DNA of 64,000 bases from Lasiodiplodia sp. COLG20 (Eukaryota > Ascomycota > Dothideomycetes > Botryosphaeriales > Botryosphaeriaceae): positions 1 to 64,000 of the forward strand of contig VNWV01000031.1 of the NCBI GenBank assembly GCA_009801085.1, given 5' to 3'. Below the pieces are notes generated by a model. It made no database searches, had not been told where the DNA came from, and saw only the letters and a program-made list of their open reading frames with translations. Positions within the stretch are counted from its first letter, which is position 1. Each line of letters opens with the position of its first letter. Below, piece after piece: positions 44,746 to 56,609 of the stretch. The translations under genes were made by a program, and so were the position numbers.

Positions 44746-45249
44746 TCATTTCACGTTGGCTTGAACCTGCACGATCTCTTCTTCTGGAACTTGCTTTTCC
44801 TCGTGTCCTTTGTACTTCTCGGGATCTTTCATCCTCCGTGCATCCTTTAACTCTTTCCAGCTGTAATGGCCGAATTGGTCACAAGCATCTCCAGTCTCGT
44901 TCATTTCATGCCAGAAGTGAACGCAGTCCCCAAACCGTTTCTTCGCCATCTTGTACACTTCTCGTATGTATAGCTCTGCCCGCGCAGAATCCCTTCCGCT
45001 GACCTTGGAACTGAACCGCAAGAAGTGCTCGCAGGAGTATGGGATTATGGGATGTTCGCCAACAAGAAACTCTATATACGATCCTTGTTGGTGTGGCACA
45101 ACTTGAACAACGCTTTCGCTGTCGAAGCCGTCCTCGTCTTCGTCTTCGTAGGTACTTAGGACTTCGCTGATGAAAAGCGCGTATTTTTCCTGGTTTGAAG
45201 GCGTTGGGGCAAGGCGTGGGTAGATATCGAAGCCGCAGTCGAAACCCAT
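44746..45249 (-). CDS. small conserved fungal protein of unknown function
   Basis: 167 residues from ATG at 45249 (MGFDCGFDIYPRLAPTPSNQ). I recognise this start and size (MG[FL]DCGFDI-P-L) as a recurring fungal protein without a known function. Acidic patch YEDEDEDGFDSES near 35-50; SYIEFLVGEHPIIPY and FGDCVHFWHEM further on; Lys/Glu-rich tail. No signal peptide or membrane span. The frame extends upstream of 45249, but that part looks like the leader. It converges tail to tail with the multi-span gene, with under 30 bp between stops. Confidence 0.7.
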   Translation of the reverse strand: MGFDCGFDIYPRLAPTPSNQEKYALFISEVLSTYEDEDEDGFDSESVVQVVPHQQGSYIEFLVGEHPIIPYSCEHFLRFSSKVSGRDSARAELYIREVYKMAKKRFGDCVHFWHEMNETGDACDQFGHYSWKELKDARRMKDPEKYKGHEEKQVPEEEIVQVQANVK

Positions 45250-46208
45250 CTTGTTCAAGATAAATACTGCTGATAGAAACGACTGAGTTAGTCGAGTGTA
45301 GATAGTCACCAAAACAAAAGTCATGTTTCATTACGTACCTAGCTCTGGTAATGTTTCAAGACTAAAACAGATTGGTCCTGTCGTCTAGAAGTTGATGAGA
45401 ACGCACAGGATGATAAACAGAACGACTGCAGGCAGGCATATATGTACGTACGGTAACTTTCTATGCTTGTGGCCAACAGCAAACAGCACACAGAAGGGAG
45501 CCAAATATCATAGATTCCTCCTCACATATTAGAATTGCTTGAAGCTAACTTTCAAGCCGAAAGAAATAATTTGCAAGAAAGAATTCGAGTCAGTATTGGG
45601 ATCTGCAGCAAAAATGCATAGTTCACTTGGCGCATAGTTTTTCAATTGCCTTTTCACACAAGCCACTGAGCCAAGGAAATTTCTCGCGCATTCTGAAATT
45701 GACTAGATATCCCATTCTAGAGGTAGGCATATCCCTTGCTTTACGTCAGAGCGAGCGGGTGAAGACGGATTGAGCCAGCTAGAATGTATATGCATAACTG
45801 CAGTAGATGGTGGCGATGGTCTCAGTCATAGGAACGGCAGTAACAATGAAAATAGCCGCCGTGCCTGCAGTCTTGAGTCAAGCAGGAATATCACGCCGGC
45901 CCCGCGCCCTGGAGGCAGTCTGCCTGTATACATCACGAATTCGATGGCACCGACCAAACATAGGTTTTCTTGGGGCCAGCCGACTATCAGGATGTCCTTG
46001 TTAGTCTACTTATGTAAGTGGCGTCTCACCTGCATATCTGCCTGTTGGCTGCTGCCGCTTAGCCTGAAGTGGCCATGATTGCTGCCTGCTGCGGGGTAGT
46101 TTGACGACAAGCCCTCTACCTTTCTACTTGCTTTTTTGTGCGCAAACTTTAGCAATTTCATACATTCCAGACTTCTCCTGTGCTTTTATCGACCTCGAAC
46201 CACTCAAG
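45250..46208. other. divergent promoter region
   Basis: Between the small conserved gene (minus) and HET gene 5 (plus). AT-rich in 45.4-45.7 kb. The open frame upstream of 46209 (from 46101) is hydrophobic by chance and out of character for a HET N-terminus. No other gene seen. Confidence 0.5.
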
Positions 46209-48305
46209 ATGCTCTGCGCAATGTGCTTATCGATATTTAGCCACCCACTTACCGAATCAAACGAAAGATCATGTAAACATGCTCGAGGCCAACATCACGA
46301 ATGTTTTGAACATGTAGAACAGGCAGCACGTTCTGGCTGCAAGATCTGTTTGGTCCTTCAGCGACAATATTCGAAACACGTCAGATCTGAAGACACTACA
46401 AGCCTCCATTTCCAATACGAGCTCTCACTGGAGGGAGAGACAGCTGAGTTGGTAGTATCCACATCGGCAGTAAGCCAGGACTGTAGGGCGATCTTTTGCA
46501 TAACACGTCTGTCGGGCGTTCAGCCACCTGCGAACCACGAAAATCTTGTTCAGCTTGCTACCGTGGACCTTCCGAAGGAACCCTGGCGTGTTAGGAATGA
46601 TGGATTTCTCCAGGCTTTTTCCAAAACCACAGGACATAGGAATGTTGCTAAACAAGTGTCTGCCTGGCTGAGGAATTGTCTTGCAAATCATCCTGGTTGC
46701 GAAACCGGTGACCCAGACCGAGGTCCTATGCGGTATCCAAAAAGACTGCTCGATCTTGGCCATCATAAACCACGCCTGATTCTGACCGCTCTTGAATCTC
46801 TAAAGGGTGAATATGCAACATTAAGTCACTGTTGGGGAAAGATCCCGTTCATGCGGCTCTCAGCAAGCAACGAAGATGATTTCAGACAACGGCTACCAGT
46901 CATGGAACTTCCACGGTCATTTCGCGACGCTATAATGTTTACGAGGCGCCTAGGTATTCGATACCTATGGATCGACAGTCTTTGCATACTCCAGGACGGG
47001 CGCGGACACGAGGAAGATTGGGCAGAACATGCGTCTGTCATGCGAAATATCTATCAGAATTGTATCCTCAACATCTCTATCCTTCACGCCTCAAATCCTT
47101 TCGTGGGCGCCTTTTCAGAGCGCCACACGGACAAATTACAGCCATGTATCGTTCCCTGGGCACCTGATGGACTGGAAAGAGAGCTTTGGGCTGTTCTCTA
47201 CCGTTACTTGGATGATTTACACAATGAAATTGCCTACTCGAAGCTTTCCAAGCGTGGTTGGGTCATCCAAGAACGAATGTTCTCGCCCCGAACAATTCAT
47301 TTCGGCCGCCAACAAGTTTTCTGGGAATGCCGAGAAAAGAGCCTGATCACCGAGACCCATCCTTCGGGATTGGACAGCAAAAACGTGCCTCGTACCTCTC
47401 ACATGCTGAACGAGCTCTTCCCGTTCAAGATTCGTCTACCATCAAAAGGATCCAAGGCGGAAATACTAAACCTATATAGCAAGCACCAAATTTCATCAGG
47501 GCTTGAGGCATGGCACCGACTCATCTACAATTACAGCGGAGCAGAGCTCAGCATGCCTCACAAGGACAAACTTGTGGCCATAGAGGGGATTGCTCAGCGA
47601 TTTGGAGTGCTCTACAACGAGCAGTATTGCGCGGGTCTATTTCGATGTCATTTACCGCAAGATCTTCTGTGGGACTCAAACCCTTGGTGCCGGCCGATCA
47701 AACACAGACCGGGCTCTGTAGATGAGAGCATGTATCGTGCGCCAACATGGAGTTGGGCAAGTGTGAACGGTAATGTGTGGTTTCCGAATCGAACAACCCC
47801 CCAAGACGCACTCGAACTCGTGGAACAAGTCACAGTCGAAGATATCCTAATACATCCCGCGGACGGGCATACCTTGTATGGCCGACTTGAATATGCGGAG
47901 ATAAGATTGCGTGGGATATTGCGGCATTGTTTACTTGAACGAGCTCATGGCAAATCCAGTGAATGGCGGTTCACTTGCGTTGGTGCTTTGGAGAGCCGGC
48001 AAAACTTCAACAGAAGTTATAATCTACGGCAAACACCAAAGCGTCGCAAACTGACGAGCCCAGTGGTTGTGGACGTCAAGCTGGACAATGAAAACTGGCC
48101 ACTGGATTCGCAAGACATGGTGGCCCTCCCAATAATCCATGGGGCTGGTAACAAGGAAATGCCTTGGGGACCTACTGGGGCGTCTGGACTCATCCTTCAA
48201 CCCGCCATGGAACTGGGGACTTACAGACGTGTTGGATGGTTCTGCAACGCTACTAGTAGGAATATTACAGAAGGATATTCCCCTGAGCTTGTAACCATAA
48301 TATGA
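46209..48305 (+). CDS. HET-domain protein (HET gene 5)
   Basis: 698 residues, single exon. Start at 46209 is chosen because MLCAMCLSIFSHP is the usual Cys-x-x-Cys HET N-terminus; the frame opens 108 nt earlier. More Cys/His follow (CKHARGQHHECFEHVEQAA, SGCKICLVL), a likely N-terminal metal-binding region. HET blocks: YATLSHCWGK, LGIRYLWIDSLCILQDG, SKRGWVIQERMFSPRTIHF, then APTWSWASVNG. The C-terminus (GYSPELVTII) is complete. Intact; family role in non-self recognition inferred. Confidence 0.9.
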   Translation: MLCAMCLSIFSHPLTESNERSCKHARGQHHECFEHVEQAARSGCKICLVLQRQYSKHVRSEDTTSLHFQYELSLEGETAELVVSTSAVSQDCRAIFCITRLSGVQPPANHENLVQLATVDLPKEPWRVRNDGFLQAFSKTTGHRNVAKQVSAWLRNCLANHPGCETGDPDRGPMRYPKRLLDLGHHKPRLILTALESLKGEYATLSHCWGKIPFMRLSASNEDDFRQRLPVMELPRSFRDAIMFTRRLGIRYLWIDSLCILQDGRGHEEDWAEHASVMRNIYQNCILNISILHASNPFVGAFSERHTDKLQPCIVPWAPDGLERELWAVLYRYLDDLHNEIAYSKLSKRGWVIQERMFSPRTIHFGRQQVFWECREKSLITETHPSGLDSKNVPRTSHMLNELFPFKIRLPSKGSKAEILNLYSKHQISSGLEAWHRLIYNYSGAELSMPHKDKLVAIEGIAQRFGVLYNEQYCAGLFRCHLPQDLLWDSNPWCRPIKHRPGSVDESMYRAPTWSWASVNGNVWFPNRTTPQDALELVEQVTVEDILIHPADGHTLYGRLEYAEIRLRGILRHCLLERAHGKSSEWRFTCVGALESRQNFNRSYNLRQTPKRRKLTSPVVVDVKLDNENWPLDSQDMVALPIIHGAGNKEMPWGPTGASGLILQPAMELGTYRRVGWFCNATSRNITEGYSPELVTII

Positions 48306-49423
48306 CCGCAGAATAAACCTGTAAGGCGGGCGTCATAATCCTAAGATATCTGGTTGAGTCAACTAAACCCTCTAATGGACTTAACATGGGTGCTTCTTTC
48401 GTATTAAAGCTCCTATTCTCTCCGCCTTTTCTCGCTTCACCACAATCTTGCCATTAATATCTTATCAAATCACTTATTACTATTTCTTTCGTGTTCATCC
48501 CATCAAGCTTTACTTGTTGCTCATTACTGTATGCCACTGGCGTTTTAATTATTTCTTCTCAACACCAGAGATCTGCCCTAGTATATTCGTTTTTCCCTAA
48601 CAAGGCCACACAATCTACTCCTTCTATTTATTTACCATTCATTTAGATCTTATCCACGTAAACAAGATAGAATGTGGCTTATTTAAGAGAAGGAAACGGT
48701 AGTGTGCAGTTCGACTACATTACATTATTTAGCATAAAGCACTATAACTCAGCATTTTTCCAATCATTACAACCAGTTTGAAACTTACGCTTTCTAATCT
48801 CGCAGCTGTCACGTCCACTTAACGTAAGCAGCATCACTGTGTTACTGTTTGGGTCAACTGTACAGATATACTCAGCATGATGTCGTCCCTATCTACCTTA
48901 TCTATCCTCTTAGCAGAGTCAAGCGGTGCATATCGAGCCCGAATTCTCCGCACCCCGGCGTGCTCTGACTCCATCATCCCCATGACCCTCCGGCGACGGT
49001 CCAGACGAAGCTCCAGAATCCGACGCACGGTCCCTCCCGCCAGGCACCACCTCTAAAAATGGCCTGTGGCGTCAGGCTACAACGGCGCTATTGACGGGGT
49101 GGCATCATCCTACACTCGCGTAAAGCGATAGCGAGGGGGCGACGCGAGAGAAGATAAATAGTCGTTGTTATTCCTGCCGCCGTTTCCATTTCCAATTGTT
49201 TTCAGGGTGGCGACTCGGCGACTGCACTACTCGTCACTGCGACACCACACCAAAAGTCTACATCCGCCCAATTGAGCCCCAGCGCTCTCACCCACGAATC
49301 GCTCGTGGAGCTCATATCTAAACGCCACCGACTACAGACGCATACACGTGCGCGCGCGCTCACGTGGTCCCGCATCCGCCGTCCTCACCACCACCTACAC
49401 CCCCAAACACCAAACAAAACAAA
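48306..49423. other. intergenic region
   Basis: AT-rich 3' flank of HET gene 5 (48.3-48.9 kb), then GC-richer promoter of the next gene. Composition changes sharply near 48.95 kb, marking the boundary back to core-like sequence. No gene recognised. Confidence 0.5.
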
Positions 49424-51746
49424 ATGAATCCCCCAAACCCCCCACGCCCCCTCCCCCCCTACCCCCCCTTCCGCACCCTCGCCGCATCGACAGCGCACCA
49501 CGCGCACCCAACCGTCTACGACTCAGCCATCGGCTACGGCGCGCCGCGTGTGTACTGGGGCTCCTCGCACGAGACTCTCGCGAAAGATCCTTTCTACCGA
49601 GCCAGCAACTACGTGCGGGATGCGGTGTGGGACTACCGGAGCCTATATGCCGGGTTCGTTGCGTATGCGTGTGGGGAGGGGAAGGGGTGGGGGTATGAGG
49701 AGGAGGAGGAGGATGAGGGAGAAGGAAAAGAGAAGAAGGAGAGGGCGTGGTTGCGGCGGCCGGAGGTGGAGCGGTGGGAGGCGAGTGAGGAGTTTGATAG
49801 GTTCTGGCAGACGGTGAATTGGATGATGGCGCCTAGGTCGCAGGAGGGGTTGGTGGGGGTGGGGGAAGGAGAAGAAGCGAGGCTCGTAGTGGATGACGAG
49901 ATGATGGAGAAGAGGGGGCAGGTTTGGCTGCATAGGGCGGTGAAGGGGGTGAAGGATAAGGTGGGTGTCTTTTTCTTTTCTTCGTTGATGAAATACCGGG
50001 CTAATCTGACCTTACCTCCGCCCGAACAGATACAAGTCGGCATGCCACCCATGTCCACCCAACGCTGGGAGCGCCGCAAGCTCTCCTCGCTCGAGCACGA
50101 ATACGAAGCCACCGAGCTCCTCAGCAAAACGCTCGCCGTCTTCACCTACCTCAACGACCCCACCGTCCAACACTCCCTGCGCCTCGCCCACAACCGCCTG
50201 ACCAAGCACCTCGCGCCCTTCGACCAGATCACCAACGAGCACCGCCGCCGCCACGAGCAGCCCGAGGTGCCCCTGATGGCGCTCTGGGACGCGTACACCA
50301 AGGCCCTCTTCTCCAACGTGGCGACCCGCGCGCACGGCTGGATCGTCGGCCGCATCGCCGCCATGCGCGCGGCCCAGGCCGCCGCCTTCGACCGCATGAA
50401 GGCCCAGGACCGGCTGCCGGACGCGCAGAACACAAAGATCCTGGCGCGGCTGTCCATGCTGGTCGACCTCGAGCGCGACGTCGATTACAACTTCCGCATT
50501 TCGCGGTACGGCTTCACCAGGGCGGCGGCGGCGGCGTCGTCGTCGTCGTCTCCTCCTCCTTCGCCGGAGAAGTTCGCGGAGGAGAGGGAGAAGATGCGCT
50601 CAGCTGCCGAGGCGGCGGTGGGCATATTTGCGGGCGGCATCACGCAGATGAGGCATGCCATGGGCGTCGGGCCGTTCCCGTTTCAGTTCGAGTACTTCAT
50701 GGTGCTGAACGACCAGGCCGATGCCAACAAGGCGGTGCGAGGCAAGGATCCGAAGAAGAGGAGCAAGCTGTTCGGGCCGCCACCGCAAAAGCAGAAGCCG
50801 GAGCCATGGGTGCAAGAATTGATAGAGCGGCTTGAAGATCCTGAAGACAAAACCGACAGCTTTGGCTTCGTCGTATACCGGGAGAAAGAGTACGAGGGCG
50901 TGGCGTGGGAAAAGCTGGAAGAAGTCATCACTGAGGACCTGATGAACTGGGGTGACAAGATGCCCGGTGCCGACAAGATCAAACCCAAAGCCAAACTGCA
51001 CTGGATCGAGATGGCGCACACAGGCATAGAGAACTACCGCAGGTAAGCCCTCTCACTCACCCACATCATCTTACCTCAGCCCCATCCCCATCCCCATCCC
51101 CTCCGACTTCGCTCTCCCCGCTAACACACACCCCGCCAACCCCAGCCACTTCGACACCCTCCGCACCAACAACCTCCTCGCGCCCGGCACCTGCCCCTCG
51201 ACCTTCCTCGTCATCGACCCGCGCGCCGCCAACGCGTGGTTCCCGCAGCACTCTGGCGCCGCATCCACCGCGGCAGCCTTCGCCGAGCGCCACCCCTTCC
51301 GCGGCCACACCGGCACGTCGACCATGTCCAGCACGACCAGCACCGCGCTCGACGCCATGCCGACCGACTTCGAGCCGTGGGTGCTGGCCGTCGACGCGCA
51401 CTTCCCCGTCTCCATCGGGCCGTACACGGACGCCGCGCTCAACGCGTCGCTGTACCGCGGGTGGGTGCGCGTGCAGTCGAGCTTGGTGTTTGAGGAGCTG
51501 TACGGATTGGCGGCCGCGGCGACGGGTGGTGGTTTGGAGAGACCCGGGAGTAGGCTAAGCGGCGCAGGCGCGCTGAGGTTGGGCCAGATGTGGCGCGTGG
51601 CGGCGTCGCATCCGTGCGCGGTGTACACGGGCGCCGCGGTGACGGAGGTCGAGATCAGGCGGTTTGCGGAGTGGAGCGGGCTGCGGAGCAGGGCGGTGCG
51701 GTGGGTGCTGGATCGGCCGGATGTGCTGTTCTACGGGAGGAGATAG
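49424..51746 (+). CDS. hypothetical protein, 716 residues
   Basis: Three exons (49424-49960, 50030-51042, 51146-51746). Start context CAAAACAAAATG is strong. I do not recognise the family. N-terminus is Pro-rich; an acidic Glu run lies at about 90-105; a helical, Arg/Ala-rich middle (HGWIVGRIAAMRAAQAAAF) follows; conserved-looking blocks KLHWIEMAHTGIENYR and TFLVIDPRAANAWFP flank intron 2. No signal peptide, membrane span or known catalytic motif. Intron 1 (69 nt) is a multiple of three without a stop, so its retention would add 23 residues. Codon use swings from C-rich to G-rich inside each exon. Confidence 0.75.
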
Positions 51747-52161
51747 CTGTCCGCGGGCGGCATATTGCGTCGTCTGACAGCATTGACTGACTGCGCTTTC
51801 GGCGGTGGAAAGACTGGCCGGGATGGGCGGTCGCGAGGGCGATTGGAGAATGTGGACGGGTGGTGATGTTGTTTAGGTCACCATGGTCTGGGTGGGAGCT
51901 CCGACATCGTCATCAGCGGGGCGGCGATTGGCAGGAAATGCGACGGGAATAAGCGCGAGTCATGGCCGACATCGGTGGCCCGCGGGGCAACTGGCGTCAC
52001 CTTCGACTCTCGAGAGCTCCATCGAAGGCCGCACGCTCCAGCGAAACGGAAAATGTGAAAAACCTACCTGATGTATATATAATCTCTCAGCAGAGCCACC
52101 GGCTCCGTCCGGTCCAGCTCCAGCCTCAATTGCTCGCGCAAAGAATACCTTAACCTTCACC
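51747..52161. other. intergenic region / promoter
   Basis: Promoter of the lyase gene, with a TATA element at 52074 (separate entry). No gene. Confidence 0.5.
52074..52082 (+). promoter_or_regulatory. TATA box of the PEP-mutase-family gene
   Basis: TATATATAA about 88 nt upstream of the ATG at 52162; spacing fits a short leader. Confidence 0.5.
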
Positions 52162-53133
52162 ATGTCGTTCAACACCGCCGCCAACAAGCTCCGCCAGGCC
52201 ATTGAGCACGGCACCGACATCATCGTCGCGCCGGGCGTCCACGATGGCTTCTCCGCCCGCATCGCGCAGTCCGTCGGCTTCGACTGCCTGTACATGGTGC
52301 GCCTTCCTCTTTCCATCTTTCTCCCCCTCCGTCCACACAACACTAACACACAACACCCCCAGACCGGCGCCGGCACCACCGCCTCCCGCCTCGGCCACGC
52401 CGACCTAGGCATCGCCACGCAATCCGACATGGTCGCGCACAGCTCGATGATCGCCCAGCTGTCCCCCACGACGCCGCTCATCGCCGACGCCGACACCGGC
52501 TACGGCGGGCCGATCATGGTGGCGCGGACGATCGAGCTGTACGCGCGGGGCGGCGTCGCCGGGCTGCACATCGAGGACCAAGTCCAAACCAAGCGCTGCG
52601 GGCACCTGGCCGGCAAGGAAGTCGTCGATGTCGATGTGTACGCCGCGCGGATCCGGGCCGCGAAAGCTGCGCGGGAGAGGGTCGGGAGTGATATTGTGAT
52701 TATCGCGCGGACGGACGCGCTGCAGGGGCAGGGCTACGACGCGGCGGTGGAGAGGCTGAAGGCGGCGCGGGAGGCGGGCGCGGACGTCGGGTTCCTCGAG
52801 GGCGTGACGGATAAGGAGATGGCGCGGCGCGTGGTGCGGGACCTGGCGCCTTGGCCGATGCTGCTGAATATGGTCGAGCACGGGGCGACGCCGACGATTT
52901 CGGTGGATGAGGCGAGGGAGATGGGGTACCGCGTTGTCATCTTCCCGTTCGCGAGCATCGCGCCGGCGTATGTGGCGATGAAGGAGGGGTTTGAGAAGTT
53001 GAAGGAGACGGGGGTGGAGGGGGCGCCGGAGTACTTTACGCCGAAGTTTTGCTTTCAGGTTTGTGGGTTGGATGAGAGTATGGCGCTGGATGAGGCGGCG
53101 GGTGGGAAGGCGTTTGGTGCCAAGGGCGCGTAA
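52162..53133 (+). CDS. PEP-mutase / isocitrate-lyase superfamily lyase
   Basis: Two exons (52162-52296, 52363-53133), 301 residues; intron 66 nt. The TIM-barrel lyases of this superfamily cleave C-C or C-P bonds of 2-oxo or malate-like acids with Mg2+. Seen here: GVHDGFSARIAQSVGFDCLYM-TGAG (start strand), Mg-binding ADADTGYGG (86-94), HIEDQ (114-118), and the active-site loop KRCGH (122-126) with the catalytic Cys124 kept, as in 2-methylisocitrate lyase, oxaloacetate hydrolase and 2,3-dimethylmalate lyase members. The exact substrate cannot be told from sequence alone. No peroxisomal or mitochondrial signal is obvious. The intron is a multiple of three and stop-free, so an unspliced reading adds 22 residues right after the first strand. 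Confidence 0.88.
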   Translation: MSFNTAANKLRQAIEHGTDIIVAPGVHDGFSARIAQSVGFDCLYMVRLPLSIFLPLRPHNTNTQHPQTGAGTTASRLGHADLGIATQSDMVAHSSMIAQLSPTTPLIADADTGYGGPIMVARTIELYARGGVAGLHIEDQVQTKRCGHLAGKEVVDVDVYAARIRAAKAARERVGSDIVIIARTDALQGQGYDAAVERLKAAREAGADVGFLEGVTDKEMARRVVRDLAPWPMLLNMVEHGATPTISVDEAREMGYRVVIFPFASIAPAYVAMKEGFEKLKETGVEGAPEYFTPKFCFQVCGLDESMALDEAAGGKAFGAKGA

Positions 53134-54936
53134 GAGTCGGGATGGCTGATTCAGAGGTGTGATGTGGAGGGACGGCAAATTGCACGCTATCTGGAGGGCC
53201 TTGCGAGGCTCGGCGGGAATACCATGAGCGACGGCTGCTGATGTGCTTTATCGACTTTAAAACAAACAGATTCCTTCACGATATACCAGTTCTTTCCTTT
53301 TAGCAATTGCAGACGTCACCTAAGCCATGGCCCTTCGAAGCCCTGACGAACTGAAGTGGAAATCGGTGCTGTCCGTCCCCTTTCCAAATCAGGTTAGACG
53401 ATCCAATCGTTTCAAATCTCTATTGCTGATTTGCTTTTTTGGTCGGCTTACTCGTGTTTGCAGCGACTCGAGTCGGGTGTGCCCCACGGTCCATGATTCA
53501 AGGGGATAACAAGAGCAGATCACAGCACAACAAACATTGGCTAAAAATTCTCGAAACCCGCGGCTCTGCCACAAGCTTCTGGCTGGAGATTGCACTTGGT
53601 GTTGTCTGTCGCTGGCGAGAGACGATAGCTCCGTCACGGTCCTCGGCCTGGCTCGGGCGTCGCCCTCCGGACGAAAGTGATGAAGTATACGAGGATACCC
53701 TCGTGGAAGTTGCCAGCCACGTGCTATAGCGTCACGGATCTTGTCTCCTGACTCCGCGGAACCCGATAAGGGTCCTGCGATGAGGCTCGAGTGACGCAGA
53801 TCCGAGGTCCCTGCGATTCACTAAGAACGCGATTTGGAATTACGACGCGCTTGTGGTTTTCTTTTCCTTTTCCTCGTTTTCTTCCTTGGATATTTCTGGA
53901 TGTGCTCGGCCGCTGCTAGTGTTGATTATTTCCGCTGCTGGGGCGCGGGGTCCTTCTTTTGCTGCGCCGCGTGTGTGGTGTGGAGTCGCTCATTTGACAA
54001 CCACTATACACACGGAACTTGGCGGCTGGCACTCCCACCGGAATGGATCGCAGTTGAACCACAAAGCTGGATGCACAGATAAGACCAAATGATCGACCGT
54101 TCTGTTCCTCTAATTCTCCAGTAAAACAACCTACCCCAAAAATATCTTTCGGATCACGGCTCATTCTAACCTTCACGCCGGGGAAGCGTCGCTGAGTGCT
54201 CGGTGCTTCTCCGGAGTGGTGATGGTGCGCAACAACGGTGTGGCTTGTAGGGAAAGACAAAAGACAAGCGGCTGCGGCGCGTTTCAAATCTACAAGGGCG
54301 TCGTCACCCATTGATGTGGCTTTGCCCTACGCACCGTGGCGTGAGCCTAAACTTGCTTAGCAGCCGTTGAAACCACTTAGCGCCTGTCAGCTACGAACTC
54401 ACCTTCTTCGGGCAGCTAGCTGGCAAGGCTGAATACGAGGAGCGGAACGGATTAGGACCCCTATTCATGAATAGTCAGTAGCTATTGTGGAATTGATTCC
54501 GTCTCAAGGTCACATCAGGCATCCCGCCCTTTGTGCGGATCGTGCCCGTTTAGCCGGAACTAAACACCCGGCGCGAACCCATCACATCTGGCCCCTGTCA
54601 CACATCAGGCGGCGCCTGAGCTTCTGGCAGCCGGTGGAGACTCCTCCGCGCCTCCACAATCCTTGTATATCATCTGAACATCATCCGCCCGCGTCCTCGT
54701 ATATGTAATTCCTCCTTTTTATTGTGACCCGACCTTTTCCCTAAGCCTAGCATCCGGCTTTTTCTTCAGTCGCTGGTCGAGTCGTGTAAGGCCTATGGCG
54801 AGCCGTTTGTTTTCTATTTTCCTCGAGCTTCCTCGTGTTTGAATTTCTGCGCCAGGTTACGCGTGGGTGCTGGTCTCTCGTCGTTGTATTTTTTGCTTTC
54901 CCTTTCCTTAATTTGCAGGTCAACACACGATTCGAG
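53134..54936. other. intergenic region (1.8 kb)
   Basis: Only short open frames (for example 53439-53729 and 53834-54082), none with supporting motifs; the second has a hydrophobic start but no clean ATG or cleavage site. I call no gene. Confidence 0.5.
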
Positions 54937-56155
54937 ATGTTCTCGCGGGTTTTCTCAGCTCTTTCTCTTTTTCTGTTACTGCTTTTGTCATTCGGCGCTG
55001 AGCGCGTCGCCTCTTCTCCAATCGTCACAACACGGCCAAGCCCTCAGAGGTCAGTCCTTCCTTCCTCCCTCCCATTGCATGAACTCGTACTCACCCCACA
55101 CTGCAGACAATACGATGGCCAAGCACCACTGCAGCCGACACGAACCGGCAGCCACCTCCACACCATGACTCCACCCCCCGCCGCCACCTCGCAAACCATA
55201 ATCGCCGCCCACCTCAAGCGCGACGACGCCACCGCCGTTGTCGACGAGTAAGTCTCGCATCCCTCCTCACCCTCATCCCTCCCCGATCCAGAGCGCAACC
55301 CAACTAACCCACCTTCCCCACCACAGATCCGCCGCCGCAGCCCTCCTCTCCTCCTCCATCCAATCCGTCCTGGCCACCGGCCTCCCCTTCTCCATCCTCT
55401 CCCTCGCGGCAACCAACCCCGCCGCCGCCTCCACCTGGCTGGCCGCTGAAGTCCTCGTCCTCAACCAACAGCAACAAACCGCCTACGCCGCCACCGCCAC
55501 CACCACCGTCCCCACCCCCTCCTGGTACCGCGCCCTCCCCACCGACGTCAAAGCGTACCTCCTCGCCGCCGCCGAATCCATGGCCACCGCCGCCGCTGCG
55601 ACCGCCACTGCTTCCACGACGGCGGGGAGCGAGGAGAGTGGGACTGGCAGCAGCGAACCAGCAGCAGCCCAGAAATCCTACGCCATCGCCGCCGCGTACA
55701 GCATGTCCGGCCCGGCCATCGCGGGCGTGCTGCTCGGCTCCGTCGGCTTCGTCGGGGCCTGCGGGGCGCTGTTCGCGTGGCGCGCGCGGCTGGGCTGGTT
55801 TAATCAGCTGGCCAGGCGGCCGAGCGGGGAGGTCGAGGGGTACGAGAGGGCGGCGAGCCGCGCGGCGTTGAGGAGGGAGTTTAAGGGGAGTAGGTTGGAT
55901 GTGGATGTTATTGTGGAGGAGCAGGGGGGCGCGGTGGTGGAGATGGGGGATTTGGGGGGGAAGAAGGATGGGAGGGGTGGGGGTGGGCAAAATGGGGGCG
56001 GGGCGGAGGGTGGAGTGGTGGGGGAGGGGGATGGGAGGAGGGCGGCGGATAGCGAGAGCGTTGTTACGGCACTGCCGAGGTATCGGCCGTCTATTTTGGG
56101 TAATGCGGCGGGGTGGAAGGCCGGGTGGCCGAGTGCGTGGATGTCCGGGAGGTAG
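54937..56155 (+). CDS. single-span membrane protein with signal peptide
   Basis: Exons 54937-55049, 55107-55247 and 55327-56155 give 360 residues. The 57-nt intron 55050-55106 (GTCAGT...CTGCAG) is in frame and stop-free, so its removal is probable, not certain; the second (79 nt) is required. N-terminus MFSRVFSALSLFLLLLLSFG is a signal peptide. An Ala/Thr/Ser-rich extracellular part follows, then one membrane span (SGPAIAGVLLGSVGFVGACG) and a cytosolic tail with basic residues, a Gly-rich run and an ALPRYRPSILGNAAGW end. The topology resembles fungal wall-stress-sensor-like proteins, but the Cys-rich WSC domain is absent, so no function is claimed. Confidence 0.65.
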
Positions 56156-56609
56156 GTGGGACGGGTTTTGGCGTTTGGTTGTGCGAACCATTTTTCGGCG
56201 TTTCAAGCGGTGTTGCAGAGATGGGGAAATGAAAAAACAAATGTCTAGTACGGAGCCTTCTAATCAATCAGACGTTGTGATAAAGCGGGCTCCCTTTTTT
56301 TCCTTTTCCAGTCTTAAGCAAACTCAACAGCGTTATTGAACGTGCAGAGTAACATTTTTGCTACCCATTCTTCTGGTAAGTGGTGCTCACGCAAGGCTTA
56401 CAGCTGAAGTAGGGCATAATATGCGCATTCTGTACATTTCAAGACTAGTTTGACGCAGTACCCCGCTCAGGGCTTGCGGCGATCTGGTTGTGCGACACCA
56501 CCAGGCTGGACTTCAAAAGAGTCATTCCCCCGATGTCGTCTTGGACTCGGCTGCCTTTTTCTCAGCGAACATGAGCATATGCTTCAAAGTCCTTCTTAAA
56601 CCTTCAGCC
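56156..56609. other. intergenic region
   Basis: 3' flank of the previous gene and promoter of the next. In-frame ATGs at 56490 and 56571 precede the chosen start of the protease-like gene. Nothing else seen. Confidence 0.5.

Noticed and set aside
53834..54082. Small hydrophobic secreted protein
   Set aside because: The frame begins at a non-ATG codon, lacks a cleavage site and has no clear end to the hydrophobic run.
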